NCBI RefSeq assembly: GCF_004664715.2
Contig: NC_051083.1
Span: 117,934,534-117,998,533, forward strand
DNA from: Peromyscus leucopus
Lineage: Eukaryota > Chordata > Mammalia > Rodentia > Cricetidae
Length of the DNA: 64,000 nucleotides
Direction of reading: 5' to 3'
The position numbers and the translations under genes are program-made. The notes under the pieces are model-generated. The model was not told the origin of the DNA and did no database searches. It saw only the letters and a list, made by a program, of their open reading frames with translations. This document shows, one piece after another, positions 20,639 to 31,916 of the stretch (position 1 is the stretch's first letter; each line of letters opens with the position of its first letter).

Positions 20639-21216
20639 AACCAGTGTGAAAGCATGGCACCTTTGCCCTGCCATGTCCCCAAGCTAGAGAATCAGTGCCC
20701 ATGTGGAGTTTAGCCTCTATGGGTAACTTTCAATGGTCAAGCGCATGCTTCCCCTCTAAACATATCCTGGGTCCTGCCTTCCTATTAGCAATCTGCACTC
20801 AGAAGCAAGGGCCTTGGGTTGGGTATGGGCCTCCCCAGTACAGGAAGCAGGTTGAAATCTTGCTTTGGAGTCTCACAGGACTCTTCATACAAAGCCACCT
20901 TGTTCCCATTTCCAAGGGAAATGCTCCGCTCTGAGAAAGGAACACTCAGCCGCAGCCAGGGAACTGAGCCCCTTCTGCAGACCTCGCTTCTACACTTTTC
21001 ATTCTCGAACGGCCACTCTCGAGTCACAAAACAGGTTCGAGAAGACCTGTGCTGGCTGGGAGGTGGTTTTTCACAAGACCCGGGACATCAGGTAAAACCC
21101 CAGAGGCTGAAGAGGGAACCTGGGACGTGTTCCTTCACAGTGCGAAATCTCTCCTAGACACATTCACCAGTTAGGGTGGTTTCTAGATCAAAGAGCCCTC
21201 CCTCTGTGTACCCTTT
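20639..21216. other. Single-copy noncoding DNA
   Basis: Nothing recognised. Overlapping frames up to 112 codons on both strands argue for chance. Confidence 0.5.
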
Positions 21217-21386
21217 GGTGAGGATAGCTCGGTGGGTTAGGGTACTGATAGGTTAGGTTAGCCTGATAACCTGGGTTTGATCCCCAGAACCCACGTGGTG
21301 GAAGGAGAGAACCGGTTTTTTCCGGTTGTTGTCTGACCTACACATATGGGCTGTGGTATGCACACTGCCCCCACTCACAAAATTAA
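21217..21386 (+). repeat. B2/B3-family SINE
   Basis: 'ggtgaggatagctcggtggg', 'ctgggtttgatccccagaac', 'ccacgtggtggaaggagaga' and 'gttgtctgacctacacat'. The B-box-like 'ggtttgatccc' is intact. Confidence 0.88.
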
Positions 21387-21391
21387 AAAAT

Positions 21392-21592
21392 GTGGCACAC
21401 GCCTTTAATCCCAGCACTTGGAAGGCAGAGCCAGGCAGATGTCTGTGAGTTTGAGGCCAGCCTGGGCTACCGAGTGAGTTCCAGGAAAAGGCTCAAAGCT
21501 ACACAGAGAATCCCTGTCTCGAAAAACAACAACAACAATAAACAAACAAACAAACAAATAAATAAATAAAGTAATAATAAATAGATAAAGCA
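21392..21592 (+). repeat. B1 SINE with cricetid-type right half
   Basis: 'ggcacacgcctttaatccca', 'gagtttgaggccagcctggg', 'gagttccaggaaaaggctca', 'aagctacacagagaatcc', 'ctgtctcgaaaaac', then a CAAA/TAAA-rich tail. Directly follows the B2/B3 copy. The 'gctcaaagctacacag' variant is the main clue to a cricetid host. Confidence 0.95.
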
Positions 21593-21984
21593 ATATCTAA
21601 AACTGACCTTTCTGTTTCTTGGCTATGCAAATTCTTCCACCTGGTTCTCTTCCAGCAGAGCAGATGCTCCTACAGTCAAAGGGCACCACTCATGTAGGTG
21701 AAAAGGAAAGGCCCGAAATGGACTTGCTTCTTACAGGGAAGTAAATCTGCATGACCCCAGGCAAAGGCTCCAGAAATCAGCCACCTCTTTCCTCATTCCA
21801 CTCACCTTTCACACTCTGACCAGTGACACCCAGTACTGAAGAGAAGAAATGGAGTCGGAGAGGCCAGTTGAGAACTGGGAAAACGAATCTGGATTCGAGA
21901 CTCAAACATCATTAGGAGGCTAATATCAAGCAGTCCTCCCACTTAGCTTTATCGTAGAAGCTGGATGATTTTAATTCTTACACT
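21593..21984. other. Single-copy noncoding DNA
   Basis: Nothing recognised. Confidence 0.5.
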
Positions 21985-22022
21985 TATTCCGTCAACTTTG
22001 AGCTGCTTTGTGTGTGTGCGCA

Positions 22023-22069
<47 letters not shown>

Positions 22070-22605
22070 TATGAGATAAAGGTCCCGTTTTATTCTTTTG
22101 GATGTGGTTATTCAGTTGTCACAGAATCATTTACTGAACAGGCTATCATTTCCAGTATATCTTCTTGACACTTATATCAGAAATTAGTTGAGTGTATACC
22201 CTTGGGTTTATTTCTGGGCTCTCTGTTCTGTTTTGTTGTTCTTCATGTGTGTGGTTTCATGCCTGCACCCTACTGTTTTGGTCAATATAGTTTCATCACG
22301 TAGTTTGAAATTAGAAAGTATGATGACTCTAACTTTGGTTTTCTTTCTCAAGTTTGCATAGACCTTTTTAAAAAACATGTTTTTTGTTGTTGTTATGATT
22401 CCATATACGTTTTAGATGTTTTTCTATTTCTATAAAAAAAAAAGGCCACTGGAATTTCCATAAAGATTGCATCTAATCTGAATTGCACTTTGGATAGTAT
22501 GGAAATTTTAAGAGCACGGGAGGTATTTGTATTCACTAATGCCATCTATGTCTTTCCTTAATGTTTTATAGTTTTCATGTATGGATCTTTCACTTCCTTG
22601 GTAAG
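21985..22605 (-). mobile_element. Ancient L1M ORF2 fragment, antisense
   Basis: 'cgtcaactttgagctgcttt', GT tract, 'ggtcccgttttattctttt', 'gatgtggttattcagttgtc', 'tttctgggctctctgttctg', 'caccctactgttttggtca', 'ggccactggaatttccata' and 'tgtctttccttaatg' follow the antisense L1 order. No open frame survives. Confidence 0.87.
22007..22069. repeat. GT tract with GCGC core (Z-DNA-type)
   Basis: About 60 bp of alternating purine-pyrimidine including 'gtgcgcacacgtgtg' and then uninterrupted GT. The first part is self-complementary. Confidence 0.95.
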
Positions 22606-23037
22606 CTGCTCTGCCTCTCTCACATGGCTGTTCGTTTGGAGGAGCAGGTAGGAGCAGGGTGAGAAACCCTTTGGACAAGTAGTGTTGCTGGGCCAGAGCA
22701 CCCACTGGAGGTTTGGAACCCATCTGACTGTTCCAATTGTTCTGATCTTGTATAAACACAGCCTAAATCCCCACGAAGAACTTCCGAGCTCAGGAGTCCA
22801 ACATGGTCTCAGTGCTCCTCCACTGTTCTGAGCAGAGGACAGCTGGTGAACGGGCCAAACTCCATGTGTGAGAAAGTGACAAAGGTCCTGTTAGTTTTGT
22901 TCCCATGCTCATAGACAGCATGGTCCCAGGCAGGGAAGGTAGCTCCCACACAGATGTATCTATACCCTCAGAAAAAGGCTTTGGGTTTTCTTAATGAACT
23001 GGCTACCCCAGAAAGAAAGACACTATTGACCCTTGTA
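22606..23037. other. Single-copy noncoding DNA
   Basis: Nothing recognised. Confidence 0.5.
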
Positions 23038-23170
23038 TTTACTGAGCACTTAGTATATGCCTGTGCATTACGTCCATTATCTCACTTATCTCCACAGCCA
23101 CTCTGTCATTATCCCCATCTTTCAGAGGAAGAAATTGAGGTTGCCCCAGGTTACACAGCTGTGGGACTCT
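23038..23170 (-). repeat. MIR SINE, antisense
   Basis: 'actgagcacttagtatatgc', 'ccattatctcacttatctc', 'cattatccccatctttcaga' and 'ccaggttacacagctgtggg' are the reversed MIR core in order; one of the better preserved MIRs here. Confidence 0.88.
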
Positions 23171-23485
23171 AAAGTTCAGTCTTGGTAATAAAGGTCGACC
23201 TTAGAAACGGCAGCTGGTGTGGAGAACCAAGGACTTCCTCATTCCAGTCTACAAGAACCACTGAACTCCTCCTCCAAGCAGGGTTCTGGCCCTCCCTGAT
23301 CCCCAAACCATTGGAAGCATGGCTATTAGTGTGAAAGGGGGACAAGAGAAGACCAGGGTACTCCAATAGGTACTTCTCCTTCAGGGGCAGCAGAAGGAAG
23401 TGAAGCAGACCATGTAATGGAGAGGAACAGGCTGGCTTCGGAATAAACAGCAGCTGGTTCATAAACACAATTACACTTCTACCCC
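23171..23485. other. Single-copy noncoding DNA
   Basis: Nothing recognised; the minus frame at 23169-23597 runs into the hAT element and is taken as chance. Confidence 0.5.
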
Positions 23486-23678
23486 CTTTAAGCCAATGGT
23501 TATTAACCTGTTTGGAATATGGACCCTCTGAGAATTTGAGGAAAGTTGTGGACCCTGTCCTGGGGGAAAAGCTAAATGGAAACCCACAATTTTTCACATA
23601 GTTTCAGAGAAATTTATTGAGTTTCTTGTATGCTATCCAAGAGTAACAGACCCCAGGTTAAAAACTCCTGCTTTAAGC
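23486..23678. mobile_element. Non-autonomous hAT (Charlie-group) element with 8-bp TSD
   Basis: The element spans 23494-23670 (177 bp). Its ends, CAATGGTTATTAACCTG and CAGGTTAAAAACTCCTG, are imperfect inverted repeats (13 of 17 match). A perfect 8-bp CTTTAAGC flanks it at 23486-23493 and 23671-23678, the TSD length of hAT transposons. The body ('tggaccctctgagaattt', 'cagaccccaggtt') fits mammalian MER-type hAT relics. No transposase. Confidence 0.9.
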
Positions 23679-24601
23679 GAACCCAATTCTATGCTTTAAA
23701 ATGTAAAAGAGAACAATGACTCCTTTAAATAACAAGGCAACCTAGGGCACAAAACCCAGGCTTTGCTTCATAAAGCTTTTGTTTTCAATTCCCAATTGCT
23801 TGCATGAGATACATACACACTCAGCATCCCGTCCCCCAGTTCCCTGTGAGAGGCGCAGATGACTGACCGCCCTAAGGGCTGGCCGGAGAAACTGTACAGA
23901 AGGTGGTAGAAAATTCCTTCTGTTACTAGAGGTTGGGTAGCCACTTAACAGACAGGGGTGACTTCATTGGATGGAGACTGGGTTGCCTGACCTTAAGAGC
24001 CCAGCCAGCACCTGAGGTCACTATGCGCTGTGTAAAAGCTGTATAGATTGGACCACGTCTGTTCCTACTGCTGGCTTCATGAGGGGCCAGGGACCCGACA
24101 GCGGCAGACTCGGTATCCATTGGCTCCCTCACCTACCTGAGTCGGCAGTCAGCCTTCTTACTTTAGCCCATGTTATTCCAAATAGCAACTGTGAGTTCCT
24201 TGCCAACTAGAGGCCCCATTGTTCTTTTACAAAAATATTAGATAATCCCAACCCAAGTCATTCCAAGACAATTTCCCCCGGCCTCTTGGGTTGTGAGTAG
24301 ACAAGGTCTCACTGTAATCTTTAGTAGAATTGTTAGTTACAGCCTGCTATTTCTTCTCCAATCCACTTCCAACGTTTAAGCTTTCACAAATAGTCGCAAA
24401 GCACAGACCGGATGCACATGTTCCACAGCACTTTGCTCTTTAAAGATTTTGATTTGAAAGAAAGAGACTAGGTGATATGTTGGAAAGTACAGTGGCCCCA
24501 GAGCCCTTAGGCCATCACGCATTACCTCCTTACCTCTCTGAGCTTCATTTCCCACCAGTAGACAGCGGTGAAAGCTGCCCATGGAAGGTCCCGCTTCCAT
24601 G
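23679..24601. other. Single-copy noncoding DNA
   Basis: Nothing recognised. Confidence 0.5.
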
Positions 24602-24685
24602 TGCTTGGGAAATTGAGGCAGAGCCATGCGCTACAGAGTGAGTGCTAGGCCAGCCTGCGCAATATTGTGAGATCCTGTCCCAATC
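24602..24685 (+). repeat. B1 fragment
   Basis: 'tgcttgggaaattgaggcag', 'aggccagcctgcgcaat' and 'gagatcctgtccc'. The left end is missing. Confidence 0.65.
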
Positions 24686-26404
24686 CCCCTGCAGAAAAAG
24701 GACACTTACTCTGCTCCTCTCTCAGACAGGTGCCATGGAAGACTCACAGAAGCGAATGAACCCACAGAAAATGTTAACCAGTAAGCTTCTGAACACATGA
24801 CAACTCACAACCACTATTTCACTTAAGCTTCCGACAGTCCCAGGAGCCACACAAATCCTCATTGTTTTGTCGTGTATTCATTTACTCCCTTGCTCCCTCT
24901 CCTTCTTCCGTCCTCAGAAAAACGTGCAGAGAGGCCATGCTATGATCAGGTACTGCATGCAGCCTGTGCGTGTTTTCTTTTGTGTGTACAGACTTAGAAA
25001 CCGACTTAGCAAAGCAAAAGAACACAGCAAAGCACTGGACTAGCCCTGTCTCCCCACACCCTTTTTTTCCCCTCTCTCCTTTCTCTCCTTCTCCCCCAGG
25101 CTATATTTCCATCACTCCAAGTTACTTGTCCCCAAACATTCCCCCATTGTAATAAGAAGTCGTTACTCACTTTAAGAAAAAGAAATCTTTGGCTCTCTGA
25201 GAATTCTGAGGCTGTTGGTCCTGTTTTCTCCGTGTGGAGCACCAGGGAAGGGGTAGGGAAAGGATGAGGCAGGTCCCTTAGATGTGAATCTTCGATGCCT
25301 GCAGTGTTCCAGTATATATGGCTTTCAGAAGATGCCTGAGTATGTTCGCCCTCTCCCTTTTCCCGCCCCCTTTCCTAACTCTCAAGCTGCAAAACGAACC
25401 TGAGGCAACCAAACGCACCAGGTGTCTCCAACTTTCTAATTGCTCGAGGCAGACTCCCTCTCAGCCAAGAGTCTTGAAATATTTATCCAAATTTTGGGTT
25501 CACTGGATTAATGCCTTAAGCTGGTGCACAATCCCACTGAAGGTCAGTGTTCTTGTCCTAATGTTGTCCAATGTCTGTGTGGTATTCAGACCTGAACATG
25601 ATAACTTCACTCCAGATTGCAAATTCCCCAGAGTGCACCCTGGAGAGAGAAGGCAGCTCACATTGTTTGCAGATCGGTCAGCATAATGATTCAAGGTGGG
25701 CTCGGGATTGAAACTGCCTTGAGATAAAGCAGATCAGCCCCAATTCACCCCTGGGGGAAGGCCTCTGAGCAGGGGAATGTGCAAGGCCCCCCCAGTTTAG
25801 AGGAGACATCCGCTCCCCTCTGCTTTGGGCTCTACTAGTTGGCAGATGGAGGCCCCGCACAAATGCTGGCCAGACCAAAATGGTGCCGAGACAGCCACGA
25901 TATTGTTTAAAAAGAAAGAAAGGAAACATCTGCAAATGCTGCCTTGGTGCTGAGCAGGGACAGCCTGCTGCTTTTCCTCACAGGCCCATGGTGGGCTAGC
26001 TCCTGACTGCTCAGAAAGGCTCCCCGAACCAGATGCATCGGAGAGATGTTTTCCATCCCCCCCCCCCCAGGAAATGCTTGTGTTTAGTCATCCTTACTCC
26101 ATGGGCTGAGTCAGCAAGCTCCGATTTAACCGCAGCTGCTTTCCAACGGTAAGTTAAGAAGACCAGTTAGTTGAGTGAGGAACACTTTGGCTGAAACGCT
26201 TTGACAGCCCAGCCGGAGCTCCCAAATCGGATGGCTAACGAGAGGAATTGCAATTTGGGCCCTGCTCAATACCTTTTTCAGTCCTTCTGGGTGGGCCTCA
26301 CTTACTCTTTAGTGTGTTTGTACTACAGAGCATTCCAGAATGAGCAGAGACAGCAGTCTGTGTAACTTTAAGAGACCACTATGGTGCCACAATGTGATCT
26401 TTGG
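24686..26404. other. Single-copy DNA with a candidate small exon
   Basis: Around 24726-24780 an acceptor-like pyrimidine tract, a start codon in good context and a donor-like GTAAGC occur together (see findings). A 12-nt C run lies at 26057-26068. 25440-25640 and 26100-26300 look like slowly evolving single-copy DNA but this is an impression only. Confidence 0.45.
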
Positions 26405-26548
26405 CTTAGGATTTAAATCCTGGTTCTGTCAATAATTTGCTATATAACTATAGGGCAATTGTCCCCTCTCTCCAGGTCTTCACATTCACCTATTTAAATT
26501 AGAGGCTGCGATAAGATCACTTCGAAGGGTTCTTCCTGCTCTGGTGAC
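26405..26548 (+). repeat. MIR SINE
   Basis: 'atttaaatcctggttctgtc', 'actatagggcaattgtcccc', 'ctccaggtcttcacattcac' and a diverged 'gggttcttcctgctctgg' 3' part in the sense order. Confidence 0.72.
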
Positions 26549-27159
26549 CTGTGGAACAGTCAAGGACAGATGGCCAGCTGCTCTTTCCCCAGTTTACCTG
26601 GGGAAAACACTGCAGAACCTGTTTCGGGAATCTTCTAGATCTTTTTCCCACCTGTGGTGAAACATCCTCCCCGTGCCTGACCACAGCCTGTTTTCTCTTG
26701 TTTGGACCTCCCCAGACACGGAGTACCCCTGGGGAACATTATTTTCCAAAGAATCCTTTGGCAACTTTAAGGGCTCCAGTCTGTGTTCTGTTAAAGCCTC
26801 TGCAACTGTGGGCCACAACTGCTGATGCCCGAGGTTTCACTGACCACACTTTCTCCCCTCATCAGAGAAGTTTCTCCATTCTTTTGGTCACTGGCACTGA
26901 CTCATGAACGGAGGGGGACAAACCTAACATTAGCTGTCAGGGAGAAGAAAAATCACATATTCCAGAAGCAGCCAGACGGTGTCCAGGATCACAGAGTTGT
27001 CCTAGGCTACAGAGAATCTTAGACACCGGAAGAGGATGGACCTGCATAATGTAGCCATATAAACTCCCCTATCCATCTCTGGATACAGGAGACCAAGGGT
27101 CAAAAACATCTGACATTGGCCAAACCCTTAATGGGTGTGCATCAGACATTGTTGTGTGC
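26549..27159. other. Single-copy noncoding DNA
   Basis: Nothing recognised; frames of 118 (plus) and 74 (minus) codons overlap. Confidence 0.5.
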
Positions 27160-27312
27160 ACATCACTTGCACATCTAATAATTAGCCCTGCTACTTCACT
27201 GCACAGTATTATGGTCATTTCCTATTTTATAGATGAGGAAACAAAGGTGCACGGTGGTAATGAACCTCTCCAGGTGAAACAGCTAATAAACAGAGGAGCT
27301 GTCACTCATCAC
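27160..27312 (-). repeat. MIR SINE, antisense
   Basis: 'ttatggtcatttcctatttt', 'atagatgaggaaacaaagg' and 'aggtgaaacagctaataaac' are the reversed MIR core. Confidence 0.87.
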
Positions 27313-28330
27313 CACTTCCGAGCATCATGGGAGGAGGGAAGAGGGTGCTGATGAAGTTGACTGCCCCACCTGCCTCATATTTCTGCATCTCTTGTCCAGG
27401 TTTGGTGCTGGTCTTGGTTTCTTGGTTTCACAGAGAGAAAAACCAGAAAACAACTTTCCCCCTGCTGATCTGTGATAGTCCTAGAATGAGTCGGGTGTTC
27501 CTCTTAAAAGGGAAACACAGAGAAAGGACACTGTATAAAATAGCTTTCCCCGGAGCTAAGCAACTATTGAAAACTTAGCTACATTTCTCTCTGCTGGTAA
27601 GTCTATTAGATTAGTCAAATATCAGAGTATGGGGAGAGCTAATAACGTGTGTAGTCCCAGTGCTTCTGGTCATGGATCAGGCAACTGAACCCGATAGAGT
27701 AGTTCAGGTACCAGATACTTAGACCCATTACTGTCTCCATGGTTTCTCTGTATTCCAAAGAAAGTAGGAAACAAAACTTTACAGCTTGCTCAAAGCAAGG
27801 AGAGAAAGAACCTAACTTCTACCACGACTGTGGCAGCCGCTCAATTCTTAGACAACCACAAAATAAAGGCCAGAAGACATTAGTTGTAGCTGTGAAACAG
27901 TTTAAGGGGTCCTTTCCTGGGGGAAGAGTGTCATGGCCTCAAGTTGCTCCGATGTGGAGTCCTGGTTACTGTATCAGAGACTGGGTTGAGAGAACACTTT
28001 AAAGCCTGGGATAGGGCAGGAAATGTCAAAGTTGGCTACTATTCCCTCATGAGTTAATCTTACAAGGGAGTCTGGGAGAGAGAGTCGCCTGTATTAGAGC
28101 CACACTTTTCAGTGGGCTGTTCCAAAGGTCATGCCTAACAGAGGGGCAGAAACTAGGTTTTCAAAGGCAGTGACAGAGCAAGCAGCTGCCACCTTTGGGT
28201 GGTCTGTCCGTGTTCCGTGTGTGGGCCGTGCCCTCAGAAGCCGGAAGGGAGCATTGGATCCCCTGGACTGGAGTTACAGATAGTTGGTAGGCACAATATG
28301 GGTGCTAAATCTTGTCCTCTGGAAGAACAG
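27313..28330. other. Single-copy noncoding DNA
   Basis: Nothing recognised. Confidence 0.5.
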
Positions 28331-28404
28331 CCTTAACTGTTCTCAACCTTAACTGTGCTTAACCTTAACTGTTCTTAACCTTAACTGTTCTTAACCTTAA
28401 CTGT
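28331..28404. repeat. 16-bp minisatellite, 4.6 copies
   Basis: Units CCTTAACTGTTCTTAA at 28331, 28347, 28363, 28379 and a partial unit at 28395. Units 3 and 4 are identical; units 1 and 2 differ by one or two bases. Confidence 0.97.
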
Positions 28405-29350
28405 CGGGCGATCTCTCACAGCCCTCTTAGGACCAGTATTTTTTTCTTACACGAGGTCTGCTTACCTTAATGGATCACACACAAGCACACTAATGACTGA
28501 GGAAAGCCTACTTAAAAAACAAGTTGCTCAAAATCTGGCCTGTTGACTGTGATCGAAAGAGAATTCCCAAAGCTTGCTTGAATGAAGCTGAGTGAAGCCA
28601 TCTTCCTTTTTAATTTTGAGTGTGCAGATGTTACTGCAATGCTTTCAAGCCAAAGCTTATAAAATATTACTTTAAAATAAATTTTATGGTGGTATAAATT
28701 TTCACTAATCCCAATACAGAAGTCAATATGGAAAAACTAGAAGAAAGACCTGGGGCTTTGTTTGTGGTTGAAGCCTCCCAGGAACTGGCCCGAAGGAACA
28801 GTAGCTTAATGCCTGTTTTCAAAGAAATACCAGCAGATCATCCACATTCCCTAGTGTCAACCCACAATGTATTTTCCAGTCTCTTCCTTTTAAGTGCAGA
28901 ACAAAAGTGCCAGAATACAAAACTAGAAGGTTCCAAATTGTAGATCCTGCCTCATTTGCTTGCTAGCTGAGGCAATACACACAGAAAAACTTAAGTGCTG
29001 CTACAATAGAAAGATTGGAATGGATCATTGAAACATCCACGTTGTGTTTTGGGGTACAGTGTATTACTGCCTACCAACTTTCCCATGTGGGAAGAAAGTC
29101 GACCACACACCATCTTAGAAGCAAATGAGCTTCCTCTTTGTTTTATAGGATGCCTGAAGTCTGATTACCTTTCATAATCAGCCAACCTCTTAATTCGTCC
29201 CAGGTTGTAGCGAAATTTCCAATCCATTGAAGCAGCTTAGTTCAGGAGGTAAGACCAAGGCAAGTGAAAGAGAGGGGTATTTGTGGGTGGGGGTGTGGTA
29301 CACAGGTCCGCCTAGGAAGAATTTTCTAGGTAGTCAGTACTTCTAAGCTC
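28405..29350. other. Single-copy noncoding DNA
   Basis: No repeat recognised. AT-rich 28600-28720 precedes a 71-codon plus frame (28728-28943) with no recognisable motif. Confidence 0.5.
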
Positions 29351-29367
29351 AAAAAAAAAAAAAAAAA

Positions 29368-29423
<56 letters not shown>

Positions 29424-29426
29424 AAT
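29351..29426. repeat. A run followed by (GAAA)n
   Basis: 19 A then about 14 GAAA units. Confidence 0.98.
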
Positions 29427-30199
29427 CTGCTTTTGTAGTGTTAGGGATGACATTTCATTGCAAAAATAAATGATTTGGTCATTGCCATTTCATGGTTGCT
29501 GGCAAGCGCCCTCCCTCTGCTTTCTAACAATTTCCATTTTAGGCACTGACAAACCCTTCAAAGGGATTCAGCCAGATATCCACCCAAAGTTGCGTATTTG
29601 GCAGTTTCATAGGGAGAAATCTGGGGCCTCTGGGCAGAAAAAAAAATGCCAAAAAGGGCTCCCTGCTTCTTTGTTAATTGTTAACAAACAGATCACCACA
29701 ACTAGTCGCAGGCTCTCCGTGGGCAGCAGTGTGGGGAGGAAGGGAGAGAACGGAAGTTGTTGGCAGGGCCTGCTTCCTTGGCTCCAGTTCTCGCTCTCGG
29801 CCTCCATTGCTGCCTGTACTTTTCCCAAAGCCGGGTGTTGCCTCAACTGTTAACCCTAACCAATGCTGGCCCAGCTCTCAGCAGGCCAGCATCAGCATCC
29901 CCCCGCAGATCCAGAGCCACAGTGGGAGCGCAAGTCACAGGGCGCGAGGCCCTGAGGCTGTAGGCTTTCTCAATCTCTTGGAAGCTCATCTTACCCAACT
30001 GGCTGAACCTATTAGCACACTGTCACCAGGGATCTTCTCTGGGAACATCCCAGTTGATCTCTGAACCCAACCTGAAGACCCACAAAACCCAGAGCACTTC
30101 GGCTTGCCAATGAGAAGGTAGGAACTCCTTCCTGCTTGACCAGTAGCTTCAACAGCCTGATGCTCAAACAGATTTCACATCCATGTTCTCCTCAGTTTT
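29427..30199. other. Single-copy noncoding DNA
   Basis: No repeat recognised. A splice-like pair (acceptor near 29908, donor near 30118) encloses a stretch that is not fully open (stop at 30062). Confidence 0.5.
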
Positions 30200-30815
30200 G
30201 GAGGCTCTTCTTCTGGCTCCTGAAATGAACAGTTCCCTTCTCTTCATCCAGAATTTGTCTATCCTGATATCTCAGCTCAGGCCCTACCTGTGTATTTTCT
30301 TTTCTGCAAGCCCCCCCCCCTTTTTTTTGGTCTAACTCATAGGCCTCATTACCATTAGTAATCAAAGCCAGCTTTCCACATCCATGGGTTCAAGCAACTG
30401 CAGATGCAGTGTTTTCGAACAAGTTGCACTGTGCTGAACGTGTCCAGCCACCCCACCCACTCACCACTCCCTAACTCACAGAGCACAACAACTATTCGTG
30501 TAACATTTACATTGACTTCGGTATTATAAGTAATCTGGAGATCATAAAAGGTACCCAGATGATGTGAAGCTCATATGCAAACACTATAACATTTTATATA
30601 AGAGATTTCAATGTGTACTCATAGGGGCATTGTGGAACCAATCCCCAGTGGATGACACTGAATACTTGTGTGTTTGCTTTTCGGTCATCTCTCCTGTGAG
30701 GCAATAAGCCTCATAAGGACACAGGGATGCTTCTCTTTTATTCAATACTGTATGACCAGGGCCTATCATAGTGCCTGGAACATAGTAGATTCTCCATAAA
30801 TCTTTGTTGAGTGAG
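30200..30815 (+). mobile_element. L2 3' fragment, split by a DNA transposon
   Basis: Left part 30200-30350 ('atctcagctcaggccctacc'), right part 30680-30815 ('gcctcataaggacacaggga', 'ttcaatactgtatgaccagg', 'agtgcctggaacatagtag', 'tccataaatctttgttgag'). The right part is the classical L2 3' terminus. The two are separated by the element at 30360. Confidence 0.75.
30360..30669. mobile_element. Tigger/MER2-type DNA transposon relic
   Basis: 'cacatccatgggttcaagca', 'tgctgaacgtgtccag', 'acatttacattgacttcg', 'ttataagtaatctggaga', 'catatgcaaacactataac', 'gaaccaatccccagtgga' match the MER2-type sequence in order. Non-autonomous; no transposase. Sits inside the L2. Confidence 0.82.
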
Positions 30816-31689
30816 AGAATAAGATGCTAGCACATTCTATGGGCATTTAAAGCAAGCCTCTTGTTTCCCCTGTAGGTTGGACCTCCGAAAGCTTTCTGCA
30901 TTTGCCCCCGTTGCATCCTATCTGGAAAAGGCACTGGCCCCAACTCTCTCTATCCCCAGTCACACCCAGCCCCTCCTTTTCACTTGGTTCATGATGCCCA
31001 TGATCTGGGCATGGGCACCAGGAAGCTTCACTGGCTAGAGGTAGTTGCTGTTGGGGATTTGCCAAGCAGTGGCTCCAGCTACAGCATACTGAGGTATCAT
31101 CACAGGGAGGGCCACATCATTGCTTAATACTCCAGTTTCTCTGCCCTTCCTTTTGGGAGCCATCTTAAAGACGCTATTTAGATGCCCTGTCTAAACAATA
31201 GTCAGCCTGCTCAACAACAAAGAAAGTCAAGTCGCTGCTGTAGCTGAAAATCACCCTCATTTCAGTTTGTCAGCTTTCCTCCAGGAACCTCTCAAAAGGC
31301 TGTCTGCTCCATTAAATGGCAGCCACAGCCATGCAGCTGTTCAGCATGTCAGCAGAGCTCCTCTTCCCTAAAAGGAAGTAATGAAGAGGGATGAGGTACC
31401 AGATCGCCAGCAACTGAAAACAACTCCCAAAGGGGTAGCATACCTTCTGTTCTTTCTTCCTGTTAATGAGTCTCCATGAACTTGGCGTGTGGTGGGTACA
31501 GAAGACATGGAAGGCCTTGTGCTTTTCAATTAGAACTCGGAATGGTGATGAACACAGCCATGTCTGCTCTTCCTTCCTATTACCATAGAGGCTTTTCCCT
31601 ACCCCAAATTTACAATAACATTAATTCCACTATGAGGATCTTCCCCCACACATACAAGTTTACCAATATTGAAAATACTTCCTCCCTCT
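30816..31689. other. Single-copy noncoding DNA
   Basis: Nothing recognised. Confidence 0.5.
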
Positions 31690-31916
31690 CTTTCTAGGAC
31701 AGGATCTCATGTTAGGTAGCAAAGGCTGGCCTCAAACCCACCGAATAGTAGAGAATGACTTTGAACTTCTGAGGTTTCCTGCCTCCACCTCTCAAGTGCT
31801 GGCACTGCACGCATGTGCCAACCATGCCTAATTTTATGCAGTGTGGGGGATTGAACCCAGGACTTCATGCATGCTAGGCAAGGACTCTACTAGCTGAGCT
31901 ACATCTCCAGGCCATA
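31690..31916 (-). repeat. B4 SINE, antisense, near full length
   Basis: 'aggacaggatctcatgttag', 'gcaaaggctggcctcaaacc', 'gagaatgactttgaacttct', 'gggattgaacccaggacttc' and 'gcatgctaggcaaggactct' then 'gagctacatctccaggcc', which is the reversed ID head with both box regions. Confidence 0.92.

Noticed and set aside
23169..23597. 142-codon minus-strand frame
   Set aside because: Runs through part of the hAT relic and unique DNA; no domain.
28331..28404. Considered as an interstitial telomere or CRISPR-like repeat
   Set aside because: Unit is 16 bp with no spacers and not TTAGGG-like; a plain minisatellite in a mammalian genome.
29909..30117. Possible plus-strand exon between 'ccccccgcag' and 'gagaaggta'
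   Set aside because: The only long frame entering it stops at 30062, so it is not an open internal exon; splice-like motifs this weak are common.
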